DNA from: Pseudomonadota bacterium
GTDB taxonomy: Bacteria; Pseudomonadota; Alphaproteobacteria; Acetobacterales; Acetobacteraceae
Assembly: GCA_021809435.1 (NCBI GenBank)
Contig: JAKBAD010000001.1
Coordinates: forward strand, 682,001-746,000
Direction of reading: 5' to 3'
DNA: 64,000 nt
Under the pieces are notes generated by a model that saw nothing but the letters and a program-made list of their open reading frames with translations, made no database searches and was not told where the DNA came from. Shown in pieces: positions 8,383 to 16,665 of this stretch. Both the position numbers and the translations under genes were made by a program. Within the stretch, counting starts at the first letter, position 1. Every line of letters begins with the position of its first letter.

Positions 8383-9828
8383 TCAAAGCCCGTGGCGTAA
8401 CCAGGCCAGCGGGTTGGGCGCTGCCAGCAGCCACACGCCCAGCGCCCAAAAGCTCGACACCGATACCCCCAAAATCAGCCCCAGCACCGTGCCGCTTTGG
8501 CTCTTGCCCAGCCCCGGGCGCGGCAACGGCATGGGCAGGCGCTGCCCCAGCACCAAATTGCTCAGCAACACGCCCGCCAGCCCCAGCGCCAGCACACCCG
8601 CCAAGTCCGGCGCGCGCGCCACCACGCCCAGCACCGGCAGCACCAGCACCAGCAACGCGGCATGGGCGCTGGCGGCAAGTTCGGCGCGCCTCACCCACGC
8701 CCCCGCCACCGGGCTCGAAGCCACCAGATCCGGGATAAGGTCGTTCGCCCGCAGCACCGAGATGAAAAACAGCCCCAGCTGCCCGGCCAGAAACACCAGC
8801 AACGGCACTGTCACCACAAGGCCATCGGCAATGTTGAACCGCCCGGTCAAAATCAGCAGCACCGGCACCAGCGTGAGCGAGCGATATACCACCTGCGTCA
8901 CCATGCCTGGGTAGCGCGCCAACTGGCGCAAATCCTTGGCCAACAAAGCGCCGAACACGCTCCGCCTGAACCGCCCGCCCTGCGCGCCCGGGCGCCCGGG
9001 CGGGCGGTAGGCGGCGGCCGAAATCGCCCCGCGCGCGAACGGCCCCGCCAGCCCGCGCCACACGCCGCCAAACACCAAAGCCGCCAGCGCCAGGCTCAGC
9101 GCCAAATCACCCCCCCGGCCAACCAGCGCGCGGGCAAACACAAATCCGGCCCCACCCCCGCCTCGCGCCGGCAGCAATAGAGACCAGAACGCCGCCAGCT
9201 TGGCCTGGGCAACAAACCGCGGCGCCTGTCCGAGCACAAAAATTCCCAGCCCAACAAACAGCGAGAGCGTATGCCCCAGCCGCCGCGCGCGCGCCGGGCC
9301 CACACGCCCCACCAGCCCCACCACCAGCGTGAGCGAGGCCGCCGCCACCACCAGCCCCTCGGCCAGTACCACCGGATAAGCCGCCAACGCCCACACCTGC
9401 CCAAACGCCGCCAGCCCATTGGCCAGCACCCCCATCAGCAGCAGCCAGGGCGCGGCGATCGAAACCGCAATCCCCAACATGCGGCAGGCCAGCACATGGC
9501 CGGGGTCGAGCGGCGAGGCGAGCAGAAAATCGACATCCCCCCGGCCATACAGCACATCGATGGCCGCGGTGATGCCGCGCGAGAGCATCAGCAGCCCCAG
9601 CACGATCAGGTTGATATTGGCCGCCAGCAGCATCTGCGCCTCTGCCAGAGGGTGGCGGGTGATCCGCCAGGCCAGCAGCAGCGCCACCGCCTGAAATACC
9701 AGCCCCACCGCCACCACCGGAATGAGCACATGGCGGTGAGTCCGCACCAAAATCGAGCCGCGCCACAGCACGCGCAGCTCATGGCGCAGCAGCCACAAAA
9801 ACCCCGGTGGCGCCAGCAGCCCGCTCAT
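8383..9828 (-). CDS. ABC transporter permease (ABC-2-like, about 480 aa)
   Basis: The 481-residue protein has about a dozen hydrophobic helices with a polar stretch in the middle (around residues 280-320, PPGRPGAQGGRFRRSVFGALLAKDLRQLARYPG), a pattern seen in duplicated ABC-2 type permeases. It overlaps the upstream ATPase gene by four bases (ATGA), so the two form one transporter. The substrate is not evident. I cannot assign a closer family than ABC exporter permease. Confidence 0.75.
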   Translation of the reverse strand: MSGLLAPPGFLWLLRHELRVLWRGSILVRTHRHVLIPVVAVGLVFQAVALLLAWRITRHPLAEAQMLLAANINLIVLGLLMLSRGITAAIDVLYGRGDVDFLLASPLDPGHVLACRMLGIAVSIAAPWLLLMGVLANGLAAFGQVWALAAYPVVLAEGLVVAAASLTLVVGLVGRVGPARARRLGHTLSLFVGLGIFVLGQAPRFVAQAKLAAFWSLLLPARGGGGAGFVFARALVGRGGDLALSLALAALVFGGVWRGLAGPFARGAISAAAYRPPGRPGAQGGRFRRSVFGALLAKDLRQLARYPGMVTQVVYRSLTLVPVLLILTGRFNIADGLVVTVPLLVFLAGQLGLFFISVLRANDLIPDLVASSPVAGAWVRRAELAASAHAALLVLVLPVLGVVARAPDLAGVLALGLAGVLLSNLVLGQRLPMPLPRPGLGKSQSGTVLGLILGVSVSSFWALGVWLLAAPNPLAWLRHGL

Positions 9829-10559
9829 GCGGCGGTAAGGTTCAAAAACACATCTTCCAGCGAGCCATGCTCAAGCCCGGCCTCGGCGCGCAGAGCGGCC
9901 AAATCCCCCTCGGCCAGCAGCCGCCCACCGGCCAGAATGCCAATGCGCGTGGCCAGCCGCTCGGCCACTTCCAGAATATGGGTGGTCAGAATAATCGCCG
10001 CGCCCCGATCGGTTTGCTGCCTCAGCAGCGCCTTCACCAGCCGCGAGGCGGCGGCATCAAGCCCGGTCAACGGCTCATCAAGCAGCAAAAAGCGCGGCTC
10101 GTGGATGAGCGCGCCAGCCAGCACGGTTTTTTGTTTCATCCCGCGTGAAAACCCCTCGCAGCGCTCATGGCGATGCGCCCACAGGCCCAGAGTATCCAGC
10201 AGCCCCTCGGCCCGCGCGCGCGCCACCTTGGGCTCAACCCGCCATAACCCGGCGACAAATTCGAGATATTCCAACGGGCTCAGCCGGTCATAAAGCAGCG
10301 GCTCGTCGGGAATCCAGGCCATGATCTCCTTGGCCCGCAGCGGCGCGCGCACCACGTCGCGGCCAAACACGCTAATCTCACCGGCATCAGGCCGCATCAG
10401 CCCCGCGATCATGCGTAAACTGGTGGTTTTACCGGCACCGTTGGGGCCCAGCAGGGCATAAAACTCGCCAGGCGCAATCTCAAGCTCCAGCCCATCCACC
10501 GCCTTGCGGCCAAAGGCTTTCGTCAGCCCCCTCACGGTCAGCGCCATTTCCGCCGCCAT
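9825..10559 (-). CDS. ABC transporter ATP-binding protein (exporter type)
   Basis: The 244-residue ATPase has Walker A GPNGAGKTT, a signature variant EGFSRGMKQKTVLAGAL and Walker B FLLLDEPLTGLD. SRGMKQK in place of the classical SGGQ is common in ABC-2 drug, polysaccharide or gliding-type exporters. ATG 10559 is used, with a GGAGAGGG stretch upstream; an ATG at 10547 is possible. It overlaps the permease gene downstream and follows a 61-aa gene by 59 bases. Confidence 0.88.
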   Translation of the reverse strand: MAAEMALTVRGLTKAFGRKAVDGLELEIAPGEFYALLGPNGAGKTTSLRMIAGLMRPDAGEISVFGRDVVRAPLRAKEIMAWIPDEPLLYDRLSPLEYLEFVAGLWRVEPKVARARAEGLLDTLGLWAHRHERCEGFSRGMKQKTVLAGALIHEPRFLLLDEPLTGLDAAASRLVKALLRQQTDRGAAIILTTHILEVAERLATRIGILAGGRLLAEGDLAALRAEAGLEHGSLEDVFLNLTAA

Positions 10560-10618
10560 CCCCCACCCTCTCCCGCTTACCCAGGCAAGGGTAAGGGCTC
10601 AAGCGGCGCTTGGCCAGA

Positions 10619-10804
10619 TCAGTGCTCCCCCTCTCCTTCGGGCTTGCGTGCCGCGCTCAGCCGGTCCGGCACGGGCGGCAGGGTGTAGCTTGCCCATGTC
10701 TCCTCGGCGCGCGCGCGGTTGGGCGGCGTTTCATCGGCTGGCAAAAACCCCCTGCCCGCCATCATCATGGTCATCAGCCCCACATGGCTCAAATCAATCC
10801 GCAT
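10619..10804 (-). CDS. Hypothetical small protein (61 aa) upstream of the ABC exporter
   Basis: I do not recognise this protein. It begins MRIDLSHVGLMTMMMAG and is otherwise polar and proline-rich. ATG 10804 is supported by GGAGGAGG six bases upstream; a longer frame to 10861 lacks such a site. Its position 59 bases before the ABC genes on the same strand suggests one operon. It has no clear membrane segment and no cysteine. Confidence 0.55.
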   Translation of the reverse strand: MRIDLSHVGLMTMMMAGRGFLPADETPPNRARAEETWASYTLPPVPDRLSAARKPEGEGEH

Positions 10805-10905
10805 GGCCGCCTCCTCCCGCGTCCAGCATGGTGCAAACCGGGGGCCATTCTGCGCCTTCACCGGTTAATGAAGCCTATATGGTGCGCGCGCGCCCCCGCA
10901 ACAAT

Positions 10906-10938
10906 AAATGCCGCTCCGGCGGAGCCGGAGCAGCATTT
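10906..10938 (-). terminator. Terminator of guaB
   Basis: GCTCCGGC, GGA, GCCGGAGC form an 8-bp stem flanked by AAATGC/GCATTT that extends it. On the minus strand it is followed by TTTATTG, 38 bases after the guaB stop. Confidence 0.6.
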
Positions 10939-10975
10939 AAAAAAGTTAACAAGCCGCTGATTCTAAAAAACGTCC

Positions 10976-12472
10976 TCAGCCTTCCTGGCGGTAATTCGGC
11001 GCCTCGCGGGTAATCGCCACATCATGCACATGGCTCTCGCGCAAGCCCGCGCCAGTGATGCGGCGGAAGATGGTGTTGGTCTGCAACGCCTTGATGTCAG
11101 CCGAGCCGGTATAGCCCATGCCAGCCTTCAGCCCGCCCACCAGCTGGTGCACCACGGCGGCCATTGGCCCCTTATAGCCCACCCGGCCTTCAATACCCTC
11201 GGGCACCAGCTTCAGCTGATCCTTGATTTCCTGCTGGAAATAGCGGTCGGCCGAGCCGCGCGCCATGGCGCCCAGACTGCCCATGCCGCGGTAAGATTTG
11301 TAAGAGCGCCCCTGATAGAGAAACACCTCGCCCGGCGCCTCATCGGTGCCGGCCAGCATCGAGCCGACCATCACCGCGTCGCCCCCCGCCGCCAGCGCCT
11401 TCACCAAATCGCCCGAGGCGCGGATGCCGCCATCGGCGATCGCGGGCACGCCGTGCTTGTGGCACTCATTGGCGGTTTCCATCACCGCCGAGAATTGCGG
11501 CACGCCCACGCCCGCCACCACCCGGGTGGTGCAAATCGAGCCCGGCCCAATGCCGATCTTCACGCCATCCACCCCGGCATCGATGAGCGCGCGCGCGCCA
11601 TCGGGGGTGGCGACATTGCCACCAATCACCTGCACGGCGTTGGAAGCCGCCTTGATCCGCGCCACCGCCTTCAGCACGCCATCCGAATGGCCATGAGCGG
11701 TATCGACCACCACCACATCAACGCCCGCCTCCACCAGCGCCTGGGCGCGCTCCATGCCATCTGCGCCAACGCCGGTGGCGGCGGCCACGCGCAGCCGGCC
11801 CAGCTCGTCCTTGTTGGCCAGCGGGTGGGCCTCGGCCTTGTCCATATCCTTCACGGTCAACAGCCCGATGCAGCGATACTGGTCATCAACCACCAGCAGC
11901 CGCTCCAGCCGGCGCTTGTGCAAAATCGCGCGCGCCTCTTCCATAGAAATGCCGGGCCGCACGGTGGCCAGATTTTCGCGGGTCATCAGCTCATAAATCT
12001 TGGCATTATCATCGGTCGCGAAGCGCACATCGCGGTGGGTGAGAATGCCCACCAGCTTGCCGTCGCGCTCAACCACCGGAAAGCCCGAGATATTGTGCCC
12101 ACTCATCAGCGCCCGGGCGTCGGCCAGCGTCTGGTCGGGATAGATGGTCAGCGGGTTGACCACCATGCCGCTCTCGAATTTCTTCACCCGGCGCACCTCG
12201 GCAGCCTGCTGCTCGATGGTGAAATTCTTGTGAATCACACCAATACCACCCTGCTGAGCCATGGCGATGGCCATGGCGGCTTCCGTCACCGTGTCCATGG
12301 CGGCCGAGACGAGCGGGATATTGAGCGAGATTTCACGGGTCAGGCGGGTGGCGGTGTTCACGCCCGCCGGCAGCACCTGGGAGTAGGCCGGCACCAGCAG
12401 CACGTCGTCAAACGCGAGTGCCTCGCGGATACGGCTGGAGGGATCGAAGCTGTTCGGGAGATCGGATGCCAT
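10976..12472 (-). CDS. guaB: IMP dehydrogenase
   Basis: The 498-residue enzyme oxidises IMP to XMP with NAD+, the committed step to GMP. Visible parts are the barrel start with [19 protein letters not shown], two CBS domains at about residues 100-215 ([20 protein letters not shown] and [18 protein letters not shown]), the catalytic loop GPGSICTTR with its cysteine near residue 310, and [14 protein letters not shown] 12472 fits family length. The partner gene guaA is also in this window (36761-38311) but not adjacent. Confidence 0.97.
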   Translation of the reverse strand: MASDLPNSFDPSSRIREALAFDDVLLVPAYSQVLPAGVNTATRLTREISLNIPLVSAAMDTVTEAAMAIAMAQQGGIGVIHKNFTIEQQAAEVRRVKKFESGMVVNPLTIYPDQTLADARALMSGHNISGFPVVERDGKLVGILTHRDVRFATDDNAKIYELMTRENLATVRPGISMEEARAILHKRRLERLLVVDDQYRCIGLLTVKDMDKAEAHPLANKDELGRLRVAAATGVGADGMERAQALVEAGVDVVVVDTAHGHSDGVLKAVARIKAASNAVQVIGGNVATPDGARALIDAGVDGVKIGIGPGSICTTRVVAGVGVPQFSAVMETANECHKHGVPAIADGGIRASGDLVKALAAGGDAVMVGSMLAGTDEAPGEVFLYQGRSYKSYRGMGSLGAMARGSADRYFQQEIKDQLKLVPEGIEGRVGYKGPMAAVVHQLVGGLKAGMGYTGSADIKALQTNTIFRRITGAGLRESHVHDVAITREAPNYRQEG

Positions 12473-12591
12473 GGCGCCACTTTCAGATGAAAACCTTGGC
12501 GCCTCCCCATAAACGCCGCAACCACCCCACGCAAGCGCGTTTATATGACAGCACGCTCAGGGCAGGGTTCCGATTCTGCGTGGGAACAGGG

Positions 12592-12692
12592 ATTAAAAGT
12601 TTTTGGGGGTGTGGCCCCTTTTTCCAAAAAGGGGCCACGAAAGACGCCGCCTTTTTTATAAAAAAGGCGGCACCCAAAAAATTTTTATAACC
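12592..12692. repeat. Composite hairpin element between guaB and rlmE
   Basis: Two perfect hairpins lie side by side: GTGGCCCCTTTTT/AAAAAGGGGCCAC (12611-12638) and GCCGCCTTTTTT/AAAAAAGGCGGC (12646-12671). They sit between outer arms AAAAGTTTTTGGGGGTG (12596-12612) and CACCCAAAAAATTTTT, which can pair to give a three-way junction. The outer arms match the tails of the repeats at 8293 and 59771. It can terminate rlmE, which is transcribed toward it. Confidence 0.7.
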
Positions 12693-12703
12693 TATTCATA
12701 AAC

Positions 12704-13375
12704 TTACTCAGGCCTGAACCCCGTGGCCACCACATACATCTCCTTCGAGTCCTTGCGGCTGGCGGGGGGTTTGGCGTGGCGCACCTGCTTGAAGCGAGCC
12801 TTGAGGGTGTTGAGCATCTCGCGCTCCGCCCCGCCCTGAAACAGCTTGGCCACGAACGCGCCATTGGGCGCCAGAATATCGCAGGCAAACGCCAAGGCCG
12901 TCTCGGCCAGGGCCATGATGCGCAAATGGTCGGTCGCCACATGGCCAGACGTGTTGGGCGCCATGTCGGTCAATACCAGATCGGCCTTGCCGCCCAGCAT
13001 CTCGATCAGCCGCGCCTCCATCCCCTCTTCGAGAAAATCCCCCTGAATGAACTCCGCCCCCGCCAGAGGCTGAATTTCGAGCAGGTCGATGCCAATCACC
13101 TTGGCGGCGCCGCGCTCCAGCGCCACCTGGCTCCAGCCGCCCGGCGCCGCGCCCAGGTCAACCACCCGCGCGCCCTGTTCGATCAGCTTATATTTGTCAT
13201 CGAGCTCCATGAGCTTGAAGGCCGCGCGCGAGCGCAGCCCCCGGGCCTTGGCGGCCGCCACATAGGGGTCGTTCAGCTGCCGCTGCAGCCAACGCTGCGA
13301 CGAGGTGGAAAGCTTACGCGCGTTTTTAAGCCGCACCGCCTCGCGGCGCGGCGGCAGGTTCGATGGTGACGTCAT
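12704..13375 (-). CDS. rlmE: 23S rRNA 2'-O-ribose U2552 methyltransferase RlmE (FtsJ/RrmJ)
   Basis: The 223-residue enzyme methylates the A-loop of 23S rRNA with SAM. It has a basic N-terminus, SRAAFKLMELDDKY, the SAM site VVDLGAAPGGWSQVA, LVLTDMAPNTSGH, VAKLFQGG and SKEMYVVATG, so the K-D-K-E catalytic set is present. ATG 13375 overlaps the ppx stop by four bases (ATGA), indicating translational coupling; a longer frame would start inside ppx. Confidence 0.95.
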   Translation of the reverse strand: MTSPSNLPPRREAVRLKNARKLSTSSQRWLQRQLNDPYVAAAKARGLRSRAAFKLMELDDKYKLIEQGARVVDLGAAPGGWSQVALERGAAKVIGIDLLEIQPLAGAEFIQGDFLEEGMEARLIEMLGGKADLVLTDMAPNTSGHVATDHLRIMALAETALAFACDILAPNGAFVAKLFQGGAEREMLNTLKARFKQVRHAKPPASRKDSKEMYVVATGFRPE

Positions 13376-14436
13376 GAATGATAACCGTGATGGCGTTTCT
13401 GGGGAGAATTGGCCGCGCGGATGAGCCGCATCAGCAGCCCCTCGCGCAGGCCCCGGTCGGCGACAAGCAGGTTGGGCACCTGCCAAAGCTCATGAATGGC
13501 GGCGAAAATGGCACATCCCGGCAGCACGAAATCCACCCGTTCGCCGCCAATGCAGGGATGGCGGCTCAAGCCCTCGCGGCCCAGCGCGCGGGCTTCCATC
13601 AGCGCGGCATCCACCGCCCGGCGGGTGAGCGACACGCCATCCACCAGCCCACGGCGATAACGGTCGAGCTTAAGCGACACGCCAGCCAGCGTGGTCACCG
13701 TGCCCGAGGTTCCCACCATCAACACGCCGCCGCGCCTGATCTCCTCGCCAATGCGGTGCACGGCCTCAAAGGGGCGCAACATGCTCACAATATCACCGAC
13801 CAGCCGCGTGAAGCCCGAATCCGAGTAGCAAATATCGGCGCACCGCTCAGAGAGCGTCACCACCCCCACCGGCAGCGACAAATAGCCAATCAGCTCCGGC
13901 ACGCCGCCATTCACCCGCACCCAGGCCACCTCGGTCGAGCCGCCGCCAATATCGAACAGCACCGCCCGCCGCCCGCCGCCCGCCAGTAGCGGCGCACAGC
14001 TTTCCACGGCCAGCTCAGCCTCCTCGCGCGGGTTGATGATCTCGAGCGGCAGCCCGGTGGCGTCGCGCGCACGGCGGATGAACTCAGCCCCATTCTCGGC
14101 TTGGCGGCAGGCCTCGGTGGCAATGGCGCGCAGCCTGAGCGGCCCACACTCGCCACCGCCCGCCCAACGGTGGGCGCGCTCGGCGCAAATGCTGAGCGAG
14201 GCAATCGCCCGGTCCATGGCCACGGGCGAGAGCCGCCCGGTCTCATAAAGTCCTTCGCCCAACCGTACGACGCGGGAAAAACTGTCAAGCACCTGGAATC
14301 CGCGCCCCGAGGGCGTGCCCACCAGCATGCGGCAATTATTGGTGCCCAGATCGATGCCGCCAAACACCGGCCGCCGCCCCGCCCTGCGCGAGTCGGCTCC
14401 CTTATGCTGCGGAATCTGGGAAACCTGGCTGCCCAT
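13372..14436 (-). CDS. ppx: Exopolyphosphatase / Ppx-GppA family phosphatase
   Basis: The 354-residue protein has the ASKHA fold signatures of Ppx/GppA: FGGIDLGTNNCRMLV at about residue 24, AIATEACRQAENG, VLFDIGGGSTE near 150, and GTSGTVTTLAG. These enzymes release phosphate from polyphosphate or pppGpp. At about 350 residues it is the short form common in alphaproteobacteria, paired with rlmE as here. ATG 14436 is used; the frame extends upstream only by reading antisense through the tRNA-Gln gene. Confidence 0.9.
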   Translation of the reverse strand: MGSQVSQIPQHKGADSRRAGRRPVFGGIDLGTNNCRMLVGTPSGRGFQVLDSFSRVVRLGEGLYETGRLSPVAMDRAIASLSICAERAHRWAGGGECGPLRLRAIATEACRQAENGAEFIRRARDATGLPLEIINPREEAELAVESCAPLLAGGGRRAVLFDIGGGSTEVAWVRVNGGVPELIGYLSLPVGVVTLSERCADICYSDSGFTRLVGDIVSMLRPFEAVHRIGEEIRRGGVLMVGTSGTVTTLAGVSLKLDRYRRGLVDGVSLTRRAVDAALMEARALGREGLSRHPCIGGERVDFVLPGCAIFAAIHELWQVPNLLVADRGLREGLLMRLIRAANSPQKRHHGYHS

Positions 14437-14583
14437 GACCTTATATATTCGCCCTTTGCGCCCCCGGGGCAAGCGGGAAACACCACGAACACCTGACCGC
14501 CGGACTAATTTTCTGTTGGAACAGAGTGCGTCCCACACTTGCTCTTCCCGAACGGGGATGCTAGGAGGCCCCCACCCATCGCT

Positions 14584-14657
14584 TGGGGGATAGTTTAGCG
14601 GTAGAACTCCCGGCTCTGACCCGGGCAGCCTTGGTTCGAATCCAGGTCCCCCAGCCA
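14584..14657 (+). tRNA. tRNA-Gln (anticodon CTG)
   Basis: The cloverleaf is complete: acceptor TGGGGGA with TCCCCCA, D arm GTTT...GAAC, anticodon arm CCCGG-CTCTGAC-CCGGG giving anticodon CTG, and T arm with GGTTCGAATCC. The U1-A72 pair and G73 are the known identity elements of tRNA-Gln, and CCA is encoded (14655-14657). It reads Gln CAG codons. Confidence 0.97.
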
Positions 14658-14751
14658 AATTTTCCAAAAAATCAAATCATTACCACATAGCCACCTTGCC
14701 TGGGCGCGGGGCGTTTACCTGGCGCTTGGTGTTTACGCGCGGCGCTGGTAA

Positions 14752-14779
14752 GCGGGCGCTCATGAGCCCGAGCGCCCGC
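14752..14779 (+). promoter_or_regulatory. Hairpin ending two bases before the corA start
   Basis: GCGGGCGCT (14752-14760) pairs perfectly with AGCGCCCGC (14771-14779), and the corA ATG is at 14782. An out-of-frame ATG at 14762 in the loop opens an eight-codon frame ending at 14788, across the corA start. No clear Shine-Dalgarno is visible. Either could modulate translation; this is inference. Confidence 0.4.
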
Positions 14780-14781
14780 AT

Positions 14782-15744
14782 ATGCTGACCGCCTATCTCG
14801 CCGCCGGCGGGCATTTGCGCGCCGCCGCCGCCGCGCCCGAGGCCGTATGGTTCGATCTCGAATCCCCCACGCCCGAGGAAACCGCCTTGGTGGCGCGCGA
14901 GACCGGGCTGCCCCTGCCCTCGCAGGCCAATCTCTCCGAAATCGAGACCTCCTCGCGCCTCTCGGTGACAGGTGACACGCTCACCCTGTCCCTGCCCACC
15001 GTCTCGCGCCAGGAGACCATCCTCCACCCCACGGTTACCGGCTTCGTGCTCTCGCCCACCCGGCTGGTCACGTTGCGTTTTGCCCCCTCGCCGCTATTTG
15101 CCCAGTTCACCGCCGCGCCCCGCCCCCTTGGCGACAGCCCGGCCGCGCAACTTCTCACCGAGCTGATGGAAGCCATCGTCGATCGCCAGGCCGATTCCCT
15201 CGAAGCTCTGCGCGCCGAGCTCGATGCCCTCTCGCGCCGCATCTTTCATCACGGCACCGACCACCACCCCGCCGCCCAGCGCCGCACCGCCGAGCGCGAA
15301 TTGCAAGCGGCGCTGGGCACGCTCGGGCGCGGCTATGACAGCCTCTCCGTACTGCGCGACAGCCAGCTCGGCGTGGCGCGGCTGGTGCCCTATGTGCTGG
15401 CCAACGCCCCCTGGCTGCCCGCGCCGCTCCAGGCCCGGCTTGCCTCGGTGGCCAAGGATGTCGCCTCCCTCAACGAATTCAGCACCCACCTCACCGACAA
15501 GGTGCAGTTTCTGCAAGACGCCACGCTCGGCCTCATCAACATCGCCCAGAACACCCTCATCAAGGTGCTCACCATCGTCTCCATCATGGGCATCCCGCCC
15601 ACGCTCATCGCCGGCATTTACGGCATGAATTTCCACATCATCCCCGAGCTGAGCTGGACCTACGGCTACGCCTATGCCTGGGGGCTGATGATTCTCTCCG
15701 CCGTGGCGCCGCTCGCCTGGTTTCGCAAGAAAGGCTGGATATGA
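14782..15744 (+). CDS. corA: CorA-family divalent metal ion transporter
   Basis: The 320-residue protein has a soluble N-terminal domain, a long helical region and two C-terminal membrane helices joined by the loop GMN (in IAGIYGMNFH, about residue 280), the CorA signature. The C-terminus is positively charged (RKKGWI). CorA pentamers carry Mg2+, Co2+ or Ni2+ down the electrochemical gradient; ZntB relatives carry zinc. The stop overlaps the start of sufE by four bases. The ZntB alternative cannot be excluded. Confidence 0.88.
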   Translation: MLTAYLAAGGHLRAAAAAPEAVWFDLESPTPEETALVARETGLPLPSQANLSEIETSSRLSVTGDTLTLSLPTVSRQETILHPTVTGFVLSPTRLVTLRFAPSPLFAQFTAAPRPLGDSPAAQLLTELMEAIVDRQADSLEALRAELDALSRRIFHHGTDHHPAAQRRTAERELQAALGTLGRGYDSLSVLRDSQLGVARLVPYVLANAPWLPAPLQARLASVAKDVASLNEFSTHLTDKVQFLQDATLGLINIAQNTLIKVLTIVSIMGIPPTLIAGIYGMNFHIIPELSWTYGYAYAWGLMILSAVAPLAWFRKKGWI

Positions 15745-16175
15745 CCGATTTCTACATCCCCGAAGAGTCCTCCCCCGCCGAGGCAATCGCCGCCATTGGC
15801 GAGGATCTGGCGCTGTTCGACGATTGGATGGACCGCTACGAATTCATCATCGAGCTGGGCCGCAAACTGCCCGCCTACCCCACCGAATGGCAAGATGAAT
15901 CCCACCTTGTGCGCGGCTGCCAGAGCCAGGTCTGGCTGGCGCACAAGGCCGAGGGCGAGCGGCTTTATTTCACCGGCGCGTCGGATGCCGCCATCGTCTC
16001 AGGCCTGGTGGCGCTGGTGCTGCGGGTGTTTTCGGGCCGCACAAGGGCCGAAATCCTCTCCACCTCGGCGCAATTCCTCAAGGATCTGGGGCTGATCGGC
16101 GCGCTCTCCACCAACCGCGGCAATGGCGTCGCGGCCATGGTCGAGCGCATCCACGCCCTCACGGCCGGCGCGTAA
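15741..16175 (+). CDS. sufE: SufE-like cysteine desulfuration protein
   Basis: The 144-residue protein has the SufE fold, with the sulfur-accepting Cys60 in LVRGCQSQVWL. SufE takes persulfide from the desulfurase SufS and passes it to SufB for iron-sulfur cluster assembly. Other suf genes are not in the window, as is common for stand-alone sufE in alphaproteobacteria. It is translationally coupled to corA. Its last 17 bases overlap the 3' end of the convergent gene at 16159. Confidence 0.92.
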   Translation: MTDFYIPEESSPAEAIAAIGEDLALFDDWMDRYEFIIELGRKLPAYPTEWQDESHLVRGCQSQVWLAHKAEGERLYFTGASDAAIVSGLVALVLRVFSGRTRAEILSTSAQFLKDLGLIGALSTNRGNGVAAMVERIHALTAGA

Positions 16176-16527
16176 GGCGCGGCAGCTCCGGCGCGGTCAG
16201 CGCCGGGGCACCGCTCGGCGCCTCATCGAACGCGCGCGCCTGGGCGCGCACCTCCTTGCGCCAGATCTGAATAATCTCGAGCATCGCCCGGTCGGGCCGG
16301 CCCGCCCACACATGCCGCCAGGCGGCACGCAGCATTTCCCCCGCCTGCTCACCGCGCGCATAAGCGCTGAACGGGTTCTCCGGCGCGCTCAAAGGCTCCG
16401 CACGCCCAAAGGCACGCAGCCGCGCCAGCACCAGCGCCTGCATCTCCACGCCCAACGCCAAGCTCTGGGCCACCAGGTTTGAAACACTCACAACCGGGGT
16501 CACAAACGCAGATTTCACGCGTTCCAT
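16159..16527 (-). CDS. Hypothetical protein (122 aa), helical, possibly phasin-like
   Basis: I do not recognise this protein with confidence. It is predicted mostly helical, with an amphipathic start (SVSNLVAQSLALGVEMQALV), and has NPFSAYARGEQAGEML and IIQIWRKEVRAQARAF. Length and amphipathic helices recall phasins, but the match is weak. ATG 16527 is supported by AAGGAG seven bases upstream. It converges with sufE and the two coding regions overlap tail to tail by 17 bases. Confidence 0.6.
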   Translation of the reverse strand: MERVKSAFVTPVVSVSNLVAQSLALGVEMQALVLARLRAFGRAEPLSAPENPFSAYARGEQAGEMLRAAWRHVWAGRPDRAMLEIIQIWRKEVRAQARAFDEAPSGAPALTAPELPRLTRRP

Positions 16528-16635
16528 GGCTGATCTCCTTCAGCCGCCGGGCAGCAGACCCATATCCGCGCACCGGGCACGGCTCGAAACATCATGTGAA
16601 ACTATATGAACCCGGCCCGCCGCGCCGCAAGGAGA

Positions 16636-16658
16636 AATTTGCTGCGTTGCAGCAAATT
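16636..16658 (-). terminator. Terminator hairpin after parC
   Basis: AATTTGCTGC, GTT, GCAGCAAATT is a perfect 10-bp stem-loop eight bases beyond the parC stop. On the minus strand it is followed by TCTCCTT, so the U-run is weak. Confidence 0.5.
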
Positions 16659-16665
16659 CACATCC

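Noticed and set aside
11024-12490. 488-codon open frame on the plus strand opposite guaB
   Set aside because: It is rich in His, Arg and Ala, has no domain, and mirrors guaB; long antisense frames are expected in GC-rich DNA.
14437-14667. N-terminal extension of ppx through the tRNA gene, reading GFEPRLPGSEPGVLPLNYPP
   Set aside because: This peptide is the well-known product of translating the antisense strand of a tRNA gene. The ppx start at 14436 fits homologues.
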